Below are positions 25,003 through 33,555 of a stretch of DNA of 64,000 bases, one piece after another (position 1 is the first letter of the stretch; each line of letters opens with the position of its first letter). The position numbers were made by a program, and so were the translations under genes. The notes under the pieces were generated by a model. The model searched no databases. It was not told the origin of the DNA and worked only from the letters and a program-made list of their open reading frames with translations. The stretch is from Lentzea atacamensis (GTDB lineage Bacteria; Actinomycetota; Actinomycetes; Mycobacteriales; Pseudonocardiaceae). The stretch is from assembly GCF_003269295.1 (NCBI RefSeq), contig NZ_QLTT01000004.1, positions 124,001-188,000 on the forward strand. The letters run 5' to 3'.

Positions 25003-25812
25003 TCACTCCTCGAGCACGTCTCGGAGTTGCCGCAACGTCTTCGCGAGCAACCGCGAGACGTGCATCTGCGAGATCCCGACCTTCTGCGCGATCTGCGTCT
25101 GCGTCATGTTCCCGAAGAACCGCATGATCACGATCTTGCGTTCCCGCTCCGGCAGCTTCTGCAGCAACGGGTGCAGAGCCTCCCGCTGCTCGATCATCGC
25201 GATCTCGGGATCCTCCTCGCCGATCGTGGAACCGAGCGAGATCGACGAGTCCTCCGACATCAGCATGTCGTCCAAAGACGCACTCTGGTAGGCGTTTCCG
25301 GCCGCGAGTCCTTCGTGGATCTCGTCGCGCGAGAGCCCCAGGTGCTCGGCCAGCTCCGACGGCGTCGGTGCCCGCCCCAGCTGCTGCGACAACCGCGAGG
25401 TCCCCGCGTTGATCGCCAGGTGCAGCTCCTTCAGCCGGCGCGGCATGCGCACCGACCAGCTGGAGTCGCGGAAGTACTTCCTGACCTCGCCCATGATCGT
25501 CGGCACGGCGAACGACAGGAAGTCCGAGCCGCGGTCGGGGTCGAACCGGTCGACCGCGTTGATCAGGCCGACCGTCGCGACCTGCACCAGGTCCTCGTGC
25601 GGTTCACCGCGATGGCCGAACCGGCGCGCGATGTGCTGGGCGACCGGGAGGTGCTCGGTCACGAGCCGGTCCCGCAGCGCGTCTCTCGACGGCCCCTCAG
25701 GGGTCTGTGCGAGCTCGGCGAACAGCGGGGCCAGGTGATCGTAATCACCGCCCTGCGAGGTCTTCTTCTCCTCGGCAGGGGAGGTTTTGGTCGCCTCCTC
25801 CGAGCCCGTCAC
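25003..25812 (-). CDS. sigF: SigF/SigB-type alternative sigma factor
   Basis: 269 aa. Region 2: VAQHIARRFGHRGEPHEDLV, FDPDRGSDFLSFAVPTIMGE and VRKYFRDSSWSVRMPRRLKE; region 3: APTPSELAEHLGLSRDEI; region 4: LPERERKIVIMRFFGNMTQT with the HTH QIAQKVGISQMHVSRLLAKT. This is the SigB/F/G group used in stress or development. GTG 25812 overlaps the stop of the RsbW-like gene (GTGA), the classic anti-sigma/sigma pair order. Several sigma-control genes lie nearby (26339-28186). Confidence 0.94.
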   Translation of the reverse strand: MTGSEEATKTSPAEEKKTSQGGDYDHLAPLFAELAQTPEGPSRDALRDRLVTEHLPVAQHIARRFGHRGEPHEDLVQVATVGLINAVDRFDPDRGSDFLSFAVPTIMGEVRKYFRDSSWSVRMPRRLKELHLAINAGTSRLSQQLGRAPTPSELAEHLGLSRDEIHEGLAAGNAYQSASLDDMLMSEDSSISLGSTIGEEDPEIAMIEQREALHPLLQKLPERERKIVIMRFFGNMTQTQIAQKVGISQMHVSRLLAKTLRQLRDVLEE

Positions 25813-26243
25813 GCATCCACCGCCCCTGCCGAGGACTTCACGAGGTCGATGTGGACCACGACCCCTTCGGTCTCCTCGACTCTGGTCTTGACCGAGTCGA
25901 CGAGCGCGGTCAGCACGCGCCAGCCGAAGCTGCCCTCGTCGGGCCCGCCGGCGGAGTTCGTTGCGACGCGGGCCGACACCCGGACCGCACCAGCGGCGTC
26001 GACCGCGAAGTGACAGCTGAGCACCGCGTCCGAGTCCGCCAGTGTGATCAGCGTCGAGCACGTCTCGTCGACGGCGAGCTTCAGGTCCTCGATCGAGTCG
26101 AGGTCGAAGTCCTGCCTCATCGCGATGTCCGCCGCGACGGCGCGGACGATGGACAGCTGCGTGGGATCCGCGGCCATCCGCAGTTCGACCCCTGACAATT
26201 GCGTCACACCCACCTTGTAGTCCGTTCTGCTGAAGGCCGGCAT
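25809..26243 (-). CDS. rsbW: RsbW/UsfX-like anti-SigF factor
   Basis: 144 aa from ATG 26243; a GTG at 26212 is a shorter alternative. GHKL-ATPase fold: VRAVAADIAMRQDFDLDSIE, N-box-like LAVDETCSTLITLA without the usual Asn, and SFGWRVLTALVDSVKTR near the end. Actinobacterial SigF anti-sigma factors often have such degenerate N-boxes, so sigma binding rather than kinase activity may be the main function. It precedes and overlaps sigF. Confidence 0.85.
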   Translation of the reverse strand: MPAFSRTDYKVGVTQLSGVELRMAADPTQLSIVRAVAADIAMRQDFDLDSIEDLKLAVDETCSTLITLADSDAVLSCHFAVDAAGAVRVSARVATNSAGGPDEGSFGWRVLTALVDSVKTRVEETEGVVVHIDLVKSSAGAVDA

Positions 26244-26338
26244 GTCATTGCCGTACCCGAATTGTTCTCGTTTCACACGTGTATTGGTCCGAGCCGCAGG
26301 GAAATCACCTGGCAGAGGCAATCCAGGGGAGGAGCGTT

Positions 26339-27007
26339 GTGCTGGTGCACGAGGACTTCCTGTCCCTCCGCTTCCCCGCGGACGCACGCGAAGTGGCGCC
26401 TTTGCGGCACCAACTGCGCGAGTGGCTGCAGGAAAGCGGTTTTGGTGACGACGAGGCGAGCGACCTCGTTCTCGCCGTCAGCGAAGCGGTCAACAACTCG
26501 GTCGAACACGCGTACCCGGCGCCCGCCACGGGCACCATCGAGGTCCGCGCGCGGATCGGCAAGGACGGCGCCGTCGCGATCGACGTCACCGACCACGGCC
26601 AGTGGCGTGTACCGCCGCCGACGCTCACCACGAGGGGCCGAGGACTTCTGCTCATGCGGGAGAGCGTGGACGACGTCGTGATCGACCGCTCGTCGAGAGG
26701 CACGACCGTGCGGCTGCGCCGCGGCCGTTCGCCGGTGCCGTTCGGGTCTCCGGCCGCGACCGACTGCGAAGTGCACGTGTACGAGACCTCCTCCGGCGTC
26801 GTCGCGGTCATCCGGGGGAACGTGCCCGCCGAGGCCGGTCCGTCGTTGCGACGCACCCTGACCACGGCGGCGCGCGGTGGCACCGTGCCGCTGACCGTCG
26901 ACCTCACCGAGCTCGGCGAGGAGACAGGCGGAGTCCAGCACGCGCTCCACACGGTCTCCGAGGCGTTGGAGGCGGCGGGAAACCGCCTCACCATTCGGAT
27001 GAACTGA
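26339..27007 (+). CDS. HATPase anti-sigma regulator fused to a STAS-like domain
   Basis: 222 aa from GTG 26339, with GGGGAGGAG 5 bases upstream. Residues 1-130 form an RsbW/SpoIIAB-type ATPase with a full N-box (LAVSEAVNNSVEHAYPAP), G1 box (VTDHGQWRVP) and G2 box (RGRGLLLMRESVDDVVI). Residues about 145-222 (CEVHVYETSSGVVAVIRGNV to AAGNRLTIRMN) resemble a STAS domain, but the phosphorylatable-Ser motif reads ELGEETGG. A kinase joined to its own STAS-like partner suggests self-contained partner switching. Divergent from rsbW-sigF. Confidence 0.8.
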   Translation: MLVHEDFLSLRFPADAREVAPLRHQLREWLQESGFGDDEASDLVLAVSEAVNNSVEHAYPAPATGTIEVRARIGKDGAVAIDVTDHGQWRVPPPTLTTRGRGLLLMRESVDDVVIDRSSRGTTVRLRRGRSPVPFGSPAATDCEVHVYETSSGVVAVIRGNVPAEAGPSLRRTLTTAARGGTVPLTVDLTELGEETGGVQHALHTVSEALEAAGNRLTIRMN

Positions 27008-27015
27008 ACGCTGAA

Positions 27016-27378
27016 CTAAACGCTGAGAGCGGCGTCCACGGATTCGTGCACGCTGAACACCTCACCAAGGCCCGTGGCCTCCAGAGGCCGCGTCACGGCC
27101 CGTGCGGTGGCCACGACCTTCAGAGTCGCGGAATGTTGCGGCGCCAACCGGGCAGCTTCCACGAGCACCGCCAGGCCGGCGGATCCGAGGAAGGTCACGC
27201 CGGTCATGTCCACGACGAAGGTGCCGCCGTCCGCGAGGCCGTTGACCAGGGCGTCGCGCAACGCGGGCGCGGACACCATGTCGACCTCGCCGGACACGGC
27301 GAGCACCGTGGCACCGGCCGCCGGCTGGCTCGCCGACAGTGCGATGGTCTGCTCAGCTCGCGGGTCCTGCACAGTCAC
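27016..27378 (-). CDS. STAS anti-anti-sigma factor (RsbV-like)
   Basis: 120 aa from GTG 27378 (GGGAG upstream). STAS fold with AVSGEVDMVSAPALRDAL and the phosphorylation motif VTFLGSAGLAVLVEAARLAP, with Ser near residue 62. It is the natural antagonist of a GHKL anti-sigma, either the rsbW product or the fusion protein convergent with it, whose stop is only 8 bases away. Confidence 0.9.
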   Translation of the reverse strand: MTVQDPRAEQTIALSASQPAAGATVLAVSGEVDMVSAPALRDALVNGLADGGTFVVDMTGVTFLGSAGLAVLVEAARLAPQHSATLKVVATARAVTRPLEATGLGEVFSVHESVDAALSV

Positions 27379-27520
27379 CGATGTTCTCCCTCTCGCACCC
27401 AGGGAGCCGCCACTGCAGCGGCCCCGACGCGGCTGGTGGCTCAACCGCTGCGCCCTCACCGTACGGGAGAGGTCGCATCACATGACAGGTCGAGGGGTCC
27501 ATACCCAACACGAGGGTGAC

Positions 27521-28186
27521 TCAAACGTGGAGCGCCTCCCACAACCGTTGCGCGGTGTCGTAGGCGATCTTCGGCGGCATCGACATGTCGTCGGCGTCCT
27601 CCAGCTGCCCGCAGGCCACCAGCACCAGCGCCATCGCCACGTCCCGCAGCTTCACGTTGGCGTGCTGGCTGGCGCGCACGAGCAGCTCGAACGCGTCTCC
27701 CGGCGGGCAGGGCCGCGCTCCCATCAGCAGCCCCTTGGCCTGTTCGATGTAGCGCCGGTGCTGCACCATCCGCACCATCTGGTCGGCCCTGAGCACCTCG
27801 CCGGCGCAGAACTCGATCACCGCGGCGGCGGTGGCGACGAGCGGTTCGATCTCCTCGATGGCCTTGAGGTCCTCGGCCTCCGGCTCGTGGTCCAGGTACA
27901 CGGTGAGCACCACCGGGCCCCCATCGCCCCAGCTGCCCGGCACGGCGACGACGTCCAGACCGCCGACCTTCCCGGCGGCCTGCCGTTCGTCGCGTGAGGC
28001 GTCGACGAGCGGTCCCTCCCGCCCCTCCACCTGCGCCTGGTCCAGCTCCGCCGCGACACCGACGGCCCTGAGCAGTGCGCCGTCCGGCCACACGCTCAGC
28101 CCGACGCCGAGGCAGCCGTCCAGCCGCTCGCACAGGTGGGTCATCAACCGGGAGATCAGCTCGCCACCGAACTTCACCTGCTCCAT
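27521..28186 (-). CDS. GAF-ANTAR RNA-binding antitermination regulator
   Basis: 221 aa. Residues 1-130 form a GAF-like sensor (GLSVWPDGALLRAVGV, VVLTVYLDHEPEAEDLKAIE). The C-terminal ANTAR domain at about residues 145-215 has IEQAKGLLMGARPCPPGDAF and ELLVRASQHANVKLRDVAMA. ANTAR proteins bind paired RNA hairpins to prevent termination; the target is unknown. A perfect 14-bp palindrome lies 48 bases upstream. Confidence 0.88.
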   Translation of the reverse strand: MEQVKFGGELISRLMTHLCERLDGCLGVGLSVWPDGALLRAVGVAAELDQAQVEGREGPLVDASRDERQAAGKVGGLDVVAVPGSWGDGGPVVLTVYLDHEPEAEDLKAIEEIEPLVATAAAVIEFCAGEVLRADQMVRMVQHRRYIEQAKGLLMGARPCPPGDAFELLVRASQHANVKLRDVAMALVLVACGQLEDADDMSMPPKIAYDTAQRLWEALHV

Positions 28187-28233
28187 CCGCGGAGGTTAGG
28201 CCAGACCGATACGTCGCAAACGTTGTGCGGTCG

Positions 28234-28247
28234 TCGTCGTACGACGA
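28234..28247. promoter_or_regulatory. perfect 14-bp palindrome upstream of the ANTAR gene
   Basis: TCGTCGT / ACGACGA at 28234-28247 in the divergent region between the ANTAR gene (start 28186) and the small gene at 28440. A candidate operator; no regulator identified. The rest of the 253-base gap shows no gene. Confidence 0.35.
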
Positions 28248-28439
28248 ACGGTTGCGTGAGCAATGACCCGTTCTTCCGTTCCGCTTCGGGTCCGAACAGC
28301 TCGGCGCGCCGTTCGGCCCAGTTAACGCTAAGGACCCAAACAGGACACGTGTTCTGAACCACAGTCCGACAGAATTCGTTCTCAGGGATAACACCGGAGC
28401 CCCGGTGCGCGACATCCCTGGTGTCACGGAGGGATTGAA

Positions 28440-28655
28440 ATGAGAACCGCCATGGAGACCCAGCCGCAGCAGTCCGCAGAGATGCAGACCGCGCTGCCCA
28501 CCACGCCGTGCAGCGTGGTGTGGAGCCGGGGGCACGCCTACGTGCTCGAGGGTTTCCGCGCTCGCTGGGTGGGCCGCGACGACCGGGGCCGCCCGCACGC
28601 CATCACCGGCGCCGAGATGCAGCGCCGCGGCTGGACGCTCACCCGGACAGCCTGA
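28440..28655 (+). CDS. hypothetical 71-aa protein
   Basis: ATG 28440 with GGAGGGA 6 bases upstream. A polar N-terminus is followed by a compact domain (SVVWSRGHAYVLEGFRARWV, GRDDRGRPHAITGAEMQRRG). No family recognised; resembles small conserved actinobacterial proteins. Confidence 0.65.
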   Translation: MRTAMETQPQQSAEMQTALPTTPCSVVWSRGHAYVLEGFRARWVGRDDRGRPHAITGAEMQRRGWTLTRTA

Positions 28656-28765
28656 GCTCGACCCCGCAAGAACCGAACACCGCGCACCAGACCCGCAACC
28701 AGTCGCACCGCGTGCCGTGACGCCATCCGGCAGCCCGTGCGCAGCCACTCGTTTAGAGTGCGGGT

Positions 28766-29347
28766 GTGCGTGATCCGGCTGATCGCCTGCTGACGATTCC
28801 GAACCTGCTCAGCGTGTTGCGGCTGGCCGGTGTTCCGCTCTTCCTGTACCTGTTGCTCGGACCCCGCGCGGACGGCTGGGCGCTGCTCGTTCTCGTCTTC
28901 GCGGGGCTTTCCGACTGGCTGGACGGCAAGCTCGCCCGCTGGCTCGACCAGGCCAGCAAGCTGGGCGCGCTGCTCGATCCCGCCGCCGACCGCCTGTACG
29001 TGTTCTGCACGCTGCTGGCGTTCGTGGTCAGGGACATCGTCCCGCTGTGGATCGCTCTCGTGCTCGTGGGCCGAGAGGTCGTCGTCGGCATCTGCCTGCT
29101 GATCCTGCGCGGGCGCGGCTGGGCCCCGTTCGAGGTCACCTACCTGGGCAAGGCCGCGACTTTCAACCTGCTGTACGCGTTCCCCCTGCTGCTGCTCGCA
29201 CAGGGCGACTCGGGCTGGGCGCAGGTCGCCCAGCCGTTCGCCTACGCGTTCACGGTCTGGGGCGGAGCGCTCTACCTGTGGTCGGCGCTGCTGTACGTCT
29301 ACCAGTTCTTCCTGGCCCTGCGGGTCACTCCCGGCAAGGCCGCGTGA
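28766..29347 (+). CDS. CDP-alcohol phosphatidyltransferase family protein (PgsA-like)
   Basis: 193 aa integral membrane protein. The family motif DG-x2-AR-x8-G-x3-D-x3-D is intact: LDGKLARWLDQASKLGALLDPAADR, near residues 52-76, written here in overlapping parts (SDWLDGKLARWL, LGALLDPAADRLY). Five to six helices. In M. tuberculosis a similar gene (pgsA2) lies just before gcvH-garA, as here. Phospholipid head-group transfer is expected; the acceptor alcohol is not determined by sequence. Confidence 0.88.
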   Translation: MRDPADRLLTIPNLLSVLRLAGVPLFLYLLLGPRADGWALLVLVFAGLSDWLDGKLARWLDQASKLGALLDPAADRLYVFCTLLAFVVRDIVPLWIALVLVGREVVVGICLLILRGRGWAPFEVTYLGKAATFNLLYAFPLLLLAQGDSGWAQVAQPFAYAFTVWGGALYLWSALLYVYQFFLALRVTPGKAA

Positions 29348-29389
29348 AAAGATCACCCCATACAGGTTCAGCACGAGGAGCGCAGTCAG

Positions 29390-29773
29390 TTGATTCCCGA
29401 GGAGCTTCGCTACACCGAGGAGCACGAGTGGGTCGCCAGCACGGGCGAGAACACCGTGCGCGTCGGCATCACCGACTACGCCCAGGAACAGCTCGGTGAC
29501 GTCGTCTTCGTCCAGCTGCCCGAGGTCGGCCACACCGTCTCCGCGGGCGACACGTTCGGCGAGGTCGAGTCGACCAAGAGCGTGTCCGACCTCTACTCGC
29601 CGCTCGACGGTGAGGTCGTCGCCATCAACGACGCGTTGGTGCAGACGCCCGACTCGGTCAACAGCGACCCGTACGGCGAGGGCTGGATGGTCGAGCTCCG
29701 GTTGAGCGACCCGGACGCGATCGAAGGGCTGCTGGACGCCGACGGGTACAAGGCTTTGGTGGAGAAGGAGTGA
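29390..29773 (+). CDS. gcvH: glycine cleavage system H protein
   Basis: 127 aa from TTG 29390 with GAGGAG upstream. Lipoyl-domain signature LGDVVFVQLPEVGHTVSAGD and lipoylation Lys in FGEVESTKSVSDLYSPLDGE (about residue 64). It carries the aminomethyl group between GcvP, GcvT and GcvL. Ends adjacent to garA, whose product controls glutamate/2-oxoglutarate metabolism. Confidence 0.96.
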   Translation: MIPEELRYTEEHEWVASTGENTVRVGITDYAQEQLGDVVFVQLPEVGHTVSAGDTFGEVESTKSVSDLYSPLDGEVVAINDALVQTPDSVNSDPYGEGWMVELRLSDPDAIEGLLDADGYKALVEKE

Positions 29774-29886
29774 CGTCGATCTTTCGCCGGATCTTCGGCC
29801 GGAAGGGGAGCCGCGCTCAAGGTGGCGACTCGAACACGATAGGTTTTACCGGAAGTGACGGATCCAGCAGCAGGAGGAGAGCTCAG

Positions 29887-30342
29887 GTGAGCACGAACGA
29901 CGGCCCAGGCGTTCCGCCGGAGCAGTCCCCGGAGCGGACCTCCGTCTTCCGGGCGGACTTCCTCGCAGAGGTCGAAGGCGCAGAGGCGCCCGCGCAGGAG
30001 CCGGCCGTTGCCGGCGTAGACGCACTTCCCGCCGGTTCCGCGCTGCTCGTGGTGAAGCGCGGCCCGAACGCCGGTTCCCGGTTCCTGCTGGACCGCGACA
30101 CGACGAGCGCGGGACGCCACCCCGACAGCGACATCTTCCTGGACGACGTGACGGTGTCCCGCCGCCATGCCGAGTTCCGCCGGGAAAGCGGCGAGTTCGT
30201 CGTCATCGACGTCGGCAGCCTCAACGGCACCTACGTCAACCGCGAGCCGGTCGACCAGGCCGTCCTCGCGAACGGCGACGAGGTCCAGATCGGCAAGTTC
30301 CGCCTCGTCTTCCTGACGGGTCCTGGCTCCTCCGGAGCCTGA
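29887..30342 (+). CDS. garA: GarA-type FHA-domain protein
   Basis: 151 aa from GTG 29887, chosen because AGGAGGAG lies 7 bases upstream. The N-terminal phospho-acceptor segment ERTSVFRADF corresponds to ETTSVFRADF in mycobacterial GarA, so one of the two Thr is replaced. FHA domain at about residues 55-145: ALLVVKRGPNAGSRFLLDRD, SAGRHPDSDIFLDDVTVSRR, VVIDVGSLNGTYVN. By family knowledge GarA inhibits 2-oxoglutarate dehydrogenase and Glu dehydrogenase and activates Glu synthase depending on phosphorylation by PknB/PknG. Confidence 0.93.
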   Translation: MSTNDGPGVPPEQSPERTSVFRADFLAEVEGAEAPAQEPAVAGVDALPAGSALLVVKRGPNAGSRFLLDRDTTSAGRHPDSDIFLDDVTVSRRHAEFRRESGEFVVIDVGSLNGTYVNREPVDQAVLANGDEVQIGKFRLVFLTGPGSSGA

Positions 30343-30345
30343 CGC

Positions 30346-30936
30346 GTGACGGCCGGGCGGCCACAACGCGGGGTACTGAGCATCGGGGCGGTGCTCTCGC
30401 AGCTCCGCCCCGAGTTCCCCGAGGTCACCATCTCCAAGATCCGCTTCCTGGAAGCGGAGGGGCTGGTCCGCCCGGCACGCACGGCCTCCGGCTACCGCCA
30501 GTTCTCCGTGGCGGACGTCGAGAGGCTGCGTTTCGTGCTGTCCGCACAACGCGACAGATACCTGCCGCTCAAGGTGATCCGCGAACAGCTCGACAGCGCG
30601 GTTGCCGCCGACTCCGGCTCGGTGACGCGGGCAGACCTGCTGGCCCAGACCGGAATCAGCGCGGAGCAGCTGTCCCAGCTGGAACGCGACGGTCTGCTGC
30701 GCGCGGGCCCCGGTGGCCGTTTCACCACCGATGACATCACCGCGCTCCGCACGATCCGGACGATGACCGGACTCGGCGTCGAGCGCGAGCAGCTGCGCGC
30801 GGTTCGCGCTGCGGCGGACCACGAGGTGGTTCTGCTGAAGTCTTTCTCAGATCCCGAGACGGTCCGGGAATTGGCTGACCTGTTCACCTCGTTGCACACG
30901 TTGTTGGTAAGAGCAGGTCTGCGTCAATCGTCTTGA
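30346..30936 (+). CDS. ftsR: MerR-family regulator FtsR
   Basis: 196 aa. Winged HTH: LSIGAVLSQLRPEFPEVTIS, KIRFLEAEGLVRPARTASGY. Matches the actinobacterial FtsR family (Rv1828 ortholog), a regulator of ftsZ in Corynebacterium. The GTG start is 4 bases after garA, so probably co-transcribed. The C-terminal half (FTTDDITALRTIRTMTGLGV) is the second helical domain typical of the family. Confidence 0.9.
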   Translation: MTAGRPQRGVLSIGAVLSQLRPEFPEVTISKIRFLEAEGLVRPARTASGYRQFSVADVERLRFVLSAQRDRYLPLKVIREQLDSAVAADSGSVTRADLLAQTGISAEQLSQLERDGLLRAGPGGRFTTDDITALRTIRTMTGLGVEREQLRAVRAAADHEVVLLKSFSDPETVRELADLFTSLHTLLVRAGLRQSS

Positions 30937-31061
30937 TCACGTTCTGCCCGCAACGATTGAGCACACGGCCCGCTTGGCGGGTAGCGTCGAACGCATACGC
31001 CGGGGGATGCTCGGAGACAAACCGGGTACTCCCCAACGAGTCCAGAGGGAGGCGAGACCCG

Positions 31062-31535
31062 ATGAGCGAGATGCGCGTCGTGGGCGTCCGGGTGGAGCTG
31101 CCCCAGAACCAGCCGATCCTCCTGCTGCGCGAAACCGAGGGCGAGCGGTACCTGCCGATCTGGATCGGCTCCGTCGAGGCCACGGCCATCGCACTCGAGC
31201 AACAGGGCGTGCGCCCGGCCCGGCCCCTCACCCACGACCTGCTCAAGGACGTCATCGGAGCGTTGGGTCGCAACCTCGAACAGGTGCGGATCACCGACCT
31301 GCAGGAGGGCACCTTCTTCGCCGAACTCGTGTTCGACGGCGACGTGCGGGTGTCCGCGCGGCCCTCGGACTCGGTGGCGCTGGCGTTGCGCGTCGGTGTG
31401 CCGATCCACGCGGAGGAGTCCGTGCTGGCCGAGGCGGGCCTCATCATCCCGGACGAGCAGGAGGACGAGGTGGAGAAGTTCCGCGAGTTCCTCGACTCGG
31501 TCTCGCCCGAGGACTTCCGCGGAGCGGACACATAA
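31062..31535 (+). CDS. bifunctional nuclease domain (DUF151) protein
   Basis: 157 aa from ATG 31062 (GAGGGAGGCG upstream). DUF151 signatures: VVGVRVELPQNQPILLLRET, YLPIWIGSVEATAIALEQQG, RPLTHDLLKDVIGALG, and SARPSDSVALALRVGVPIHA. Conserved in actinobacteria between the two MerR genes (Rv1829 position). Reported nuclease activity for plant relatives; the bacterial role is unsettled. Its 3' end is part of a 25-bp tandem repeat. Confidence 0.9.
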   Translation: MSEMRVVGVRVELPQNQPILLLRETEGERYLPIWIGSVEATAIALEQQGVRPARPLTHDLLKDVIGALGRNLEQVRITDLQEGTFFAELVFDGDVRVSARPSDSVALALRVGVPIHAEESVLAEAGLIIPDEQEDEVEKFREFLDSVSPEDFRGADT

Positions 31536-31594
31536 GCGCAGTCGCGGAGCGGACACATAAGCACAGTCGCGGAGCGGATACATAGGCGTGTCGC
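31518..31594 (+). repeat. three tandem 25-bp repeats at the 3' end of the DUF151 gene
   Basis: Units start at 31521, 31546 and 31571; the first two differ at one base, the third is diverged and 24 nt. Each contains GGAGCGGACACATAAG, so each carries the same TAA stop. The first unit codes the gene's last residues (GADT). From the repeat to the next gene (31595-31882) I see no gene or clear hairpin. Confidence 0.8.
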
Positions 31595-31882
31595 TGTCCG
31601 TCTTGTTTGGCACCGGCGTAACTCGTCCGCTTGTCGCTCTTTTGGGCTACTTTCCGCACAATTTGCCCGCTAAACGATCACTAAACGTCACCTGAACGTC
31701 CCACTTCGGGTGACGGCGTGACTATCTACCTGAGGTTGAGCGTCGACACTCCCCGCGCGTCGCGTTGACCTGCCCTCTGACCGGTCTTACCGTCGAACTC
31801 GAGTGGACGTCGCTGGTTTGCGTGAGCTGACGTAGCGGCTTGACGGCCATGAGTTTCGTGGCCGTTCCGAGGGGAGGCAGGC

Positions 31883-32449
31883 GTGGTCGAGGAAGCGCCC
31901 GTTCGGGCCGAATCCGGGCAGCAGGGTGAGCTGTTCCCGGACTCCTCGCTGCCGGACGAGCTCGTCGGTTACCGGGGTCCCGCGGCGTGTCAGATCGCGG
32001 GCATCACGTACCGGCAGCTCGACTACTGGGCCAGGACCGGCCTCGTCGCTCCGACGGTGCGGATGGCGCACGGCTCCGGTAGCCAGCGGCTGTACTCGTT
32101 CAAGGACATCCTGGTCCTGAAGGTCGTCAAGCGACTGCTGGACACCGGGGTCTCGCTGCAGAACATCAGGGTCGCGGTCGACCACCTGCGCCGCCGCGGC
32201 GTGCAGGACCTGGCGAAGATCACGTTGTTCTCCGACGGCACGACCGTCTACGAGTGCACCTCGCCTGAGGAGGTCGTCGACCTGCTGCAGGGCGGCCAGG
32301 GCGTGTTCGGCATCGCGGTCTCCGGCGCCATGCGGGAGATCAGCGGCACGATCCACGAGTTCCCGGCCGAACGTGCGGACGGCGTCGAGATCGCTCCCAT
32401 GACGGAGGACGAGCTGGCGCGTCGCCGCCGGGAGCGCGCGACCGGCTGA
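31883..32449 (+). CDS. MerR-family transcriptional regulator (Rv1830-like)
   Basis: 188 aa from GTG 31883, with GAGGGGAGG upstream. HTH: GYRGPAACQIAGITYRQLDY, WARTGLVAPTVRMAHGSGSQ, RLYSFKDILVLKVVKRLLDT. The C-terminal region YECTSPEEVVDLLQGGQGVF is characteristic of this second MerR, conserved next to ftsR and gcvP in actinobacteria. Target unknown. Confidence 0.9.
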   Translation: MVEEAPVRAESGQQGELFPDSSLPDELVGYRGPAACQIAGITYRQLDYWARTGLVAPTVRMAHGSGSQRLYSFKDILVLKVVKRLLDTGVSLQNIRVAVDHLRRRGVQDLAKITLFSDGTTVYECTSPEEVVDLLQGGQGVFGIAVSGAMREISGTIHEFPAERADGVEIAPMTEDELARRRRERATG

Positions 32450-32528
32450 GAGACCGTGGCCGATCGGCTGTCGCTCGTGGCCAGTCGGCAGCAGCGTTGC
32501 GATCGTGGCGCTCTCTAGCGTTGAGCGC

Positions 32529-33491
32529 ATGATCTACACACCCTCCTCGCAGGTCGTGAAGGTGCTCGCGGCCGCGGTGCGGCGAGCGTCCCGGCTGGAG
32601 TTCGGCTTCGTCGGCACCGAGAACCTGTTGATCGCGCTGGCCGACACGACCGGCCCCGGCCGCAAGCTGGGTGTGAAGTCGCTGAGGCCCCAGGCGATGG
32701 CGCGCGGAACCGAGCACTGGGCCGGTGACGACGGCGGCGTCCTCGCCGAGCCCGATCCGGGTGTCACCGCCCTGATGCGTGCCGCCCACCACCACGCTCG
32801 CGTCACACCGGTGCTGCCGGTCAGCCGTGCGCTGGACGAGTGCCTCCGTGCGGCGATCACCGACGCCGGCGACGGTGTGCTGACCACGACCCACCTGTCG
32901 CTGGCGTTGTTGTCGCAGGGCTCCGGGCGCGTGGCTGATCTGTTCACCGTTCGTCGTGTGGACGTCGAGGCGATGACCGAGGCCGTGCGCCGAGCCGCCG
33001 AGCCCGAGGAAGCACCTGCGGTGTGGCTGCTGCGCAAGGCAGGGGCGCTGGAAGGCGAGTCCGGTGGCGGGTACGTGCGCTGGTTGACGAAGCTGGTCGT
33101 GCGCGGCGGCGGGCTGGGCGGACCCGTGCTGCCGGCCGTGCGCAACGAGGCCGAGAGGCTCGCGGTGGCTGCCGGACGTCCGGAGGCCACGGCCGCCGAC
33201 CTGGTGGCCGCGGTGCTGACGGTCGACCACCAGCTGACCGTCGCCGGACGACGGTTGCGGCCGGAGTTCGAGTCCGGTGGGGCGGCGGCGCTGCGGGCGG
33301 CAGGAGTGGACCCGGCCGCGTTGCCGGCCGCGTCCGGTGCCGGGGTCGAGCGGTTCGTCGAGGGCGCGAAGCTCGTCGCGGCGCAGCGCGGGGACGACGT
33401 GGTGGGCACCTCGCACCTGCTGGTGGCGGTGCGCGAGGACCTGCTCGACCCGGTCGGCAGGGTGCTGCGCGATCTCGCTGTTGAGACGTAG
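32529..33491 (+). CDS. Clp N-terminal repeat-domain protein without ATPase
   Basis: 320 aa from ATG 32529. Contains Clp-N-type double-helix repeats: EFGFVGTENLLIALADTTGP in the first, GDGVLTTTHLSLALLSQGSG in the second, and RGDDVVGTSHLLVAVREDLL near the C-terminus. No Walker motifs. Such stand-alone Clp-N proteins may bind substrates or adaptors of Clp ATPases; role unknown. It lies directly before the glycine riboswitch. Confidence 0.78.
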   Translation: MIYTPSSQVVKVLAAAVRRASRLEFGFVGTENLLIALADTTGPGRKLGVKSLRPQAMARGTEHWAGDDGGVLAEPDPGVTALMRAAHHHARVTPVLPVSRALDECLRAAITDAGDGVLTTTHLSLALLSQGSGRVADLFTVRRVDVEAMTEAVRRAAEPEEAPAVWLLRKAGALEGESGGGYVRWLTKLVVRGGGLGGPVLPAVRNEAERLAVAAGRPEATAADLVAAVLTVDHQLTVAGRRLRPEFESGGAAALRAAGVDPAALPAASGAGVERFVEGAKLVAAQRGDDVVGTSHLLVAVREDLLDPVGRVLRDLAVET

Positions 33492-33555
33492 GTCGCGTCC
33501 CTGGGGACTAGGTGGGCCACCTGCGGGTATTCTTCGCGGGTAGTCGCTGAACTCA

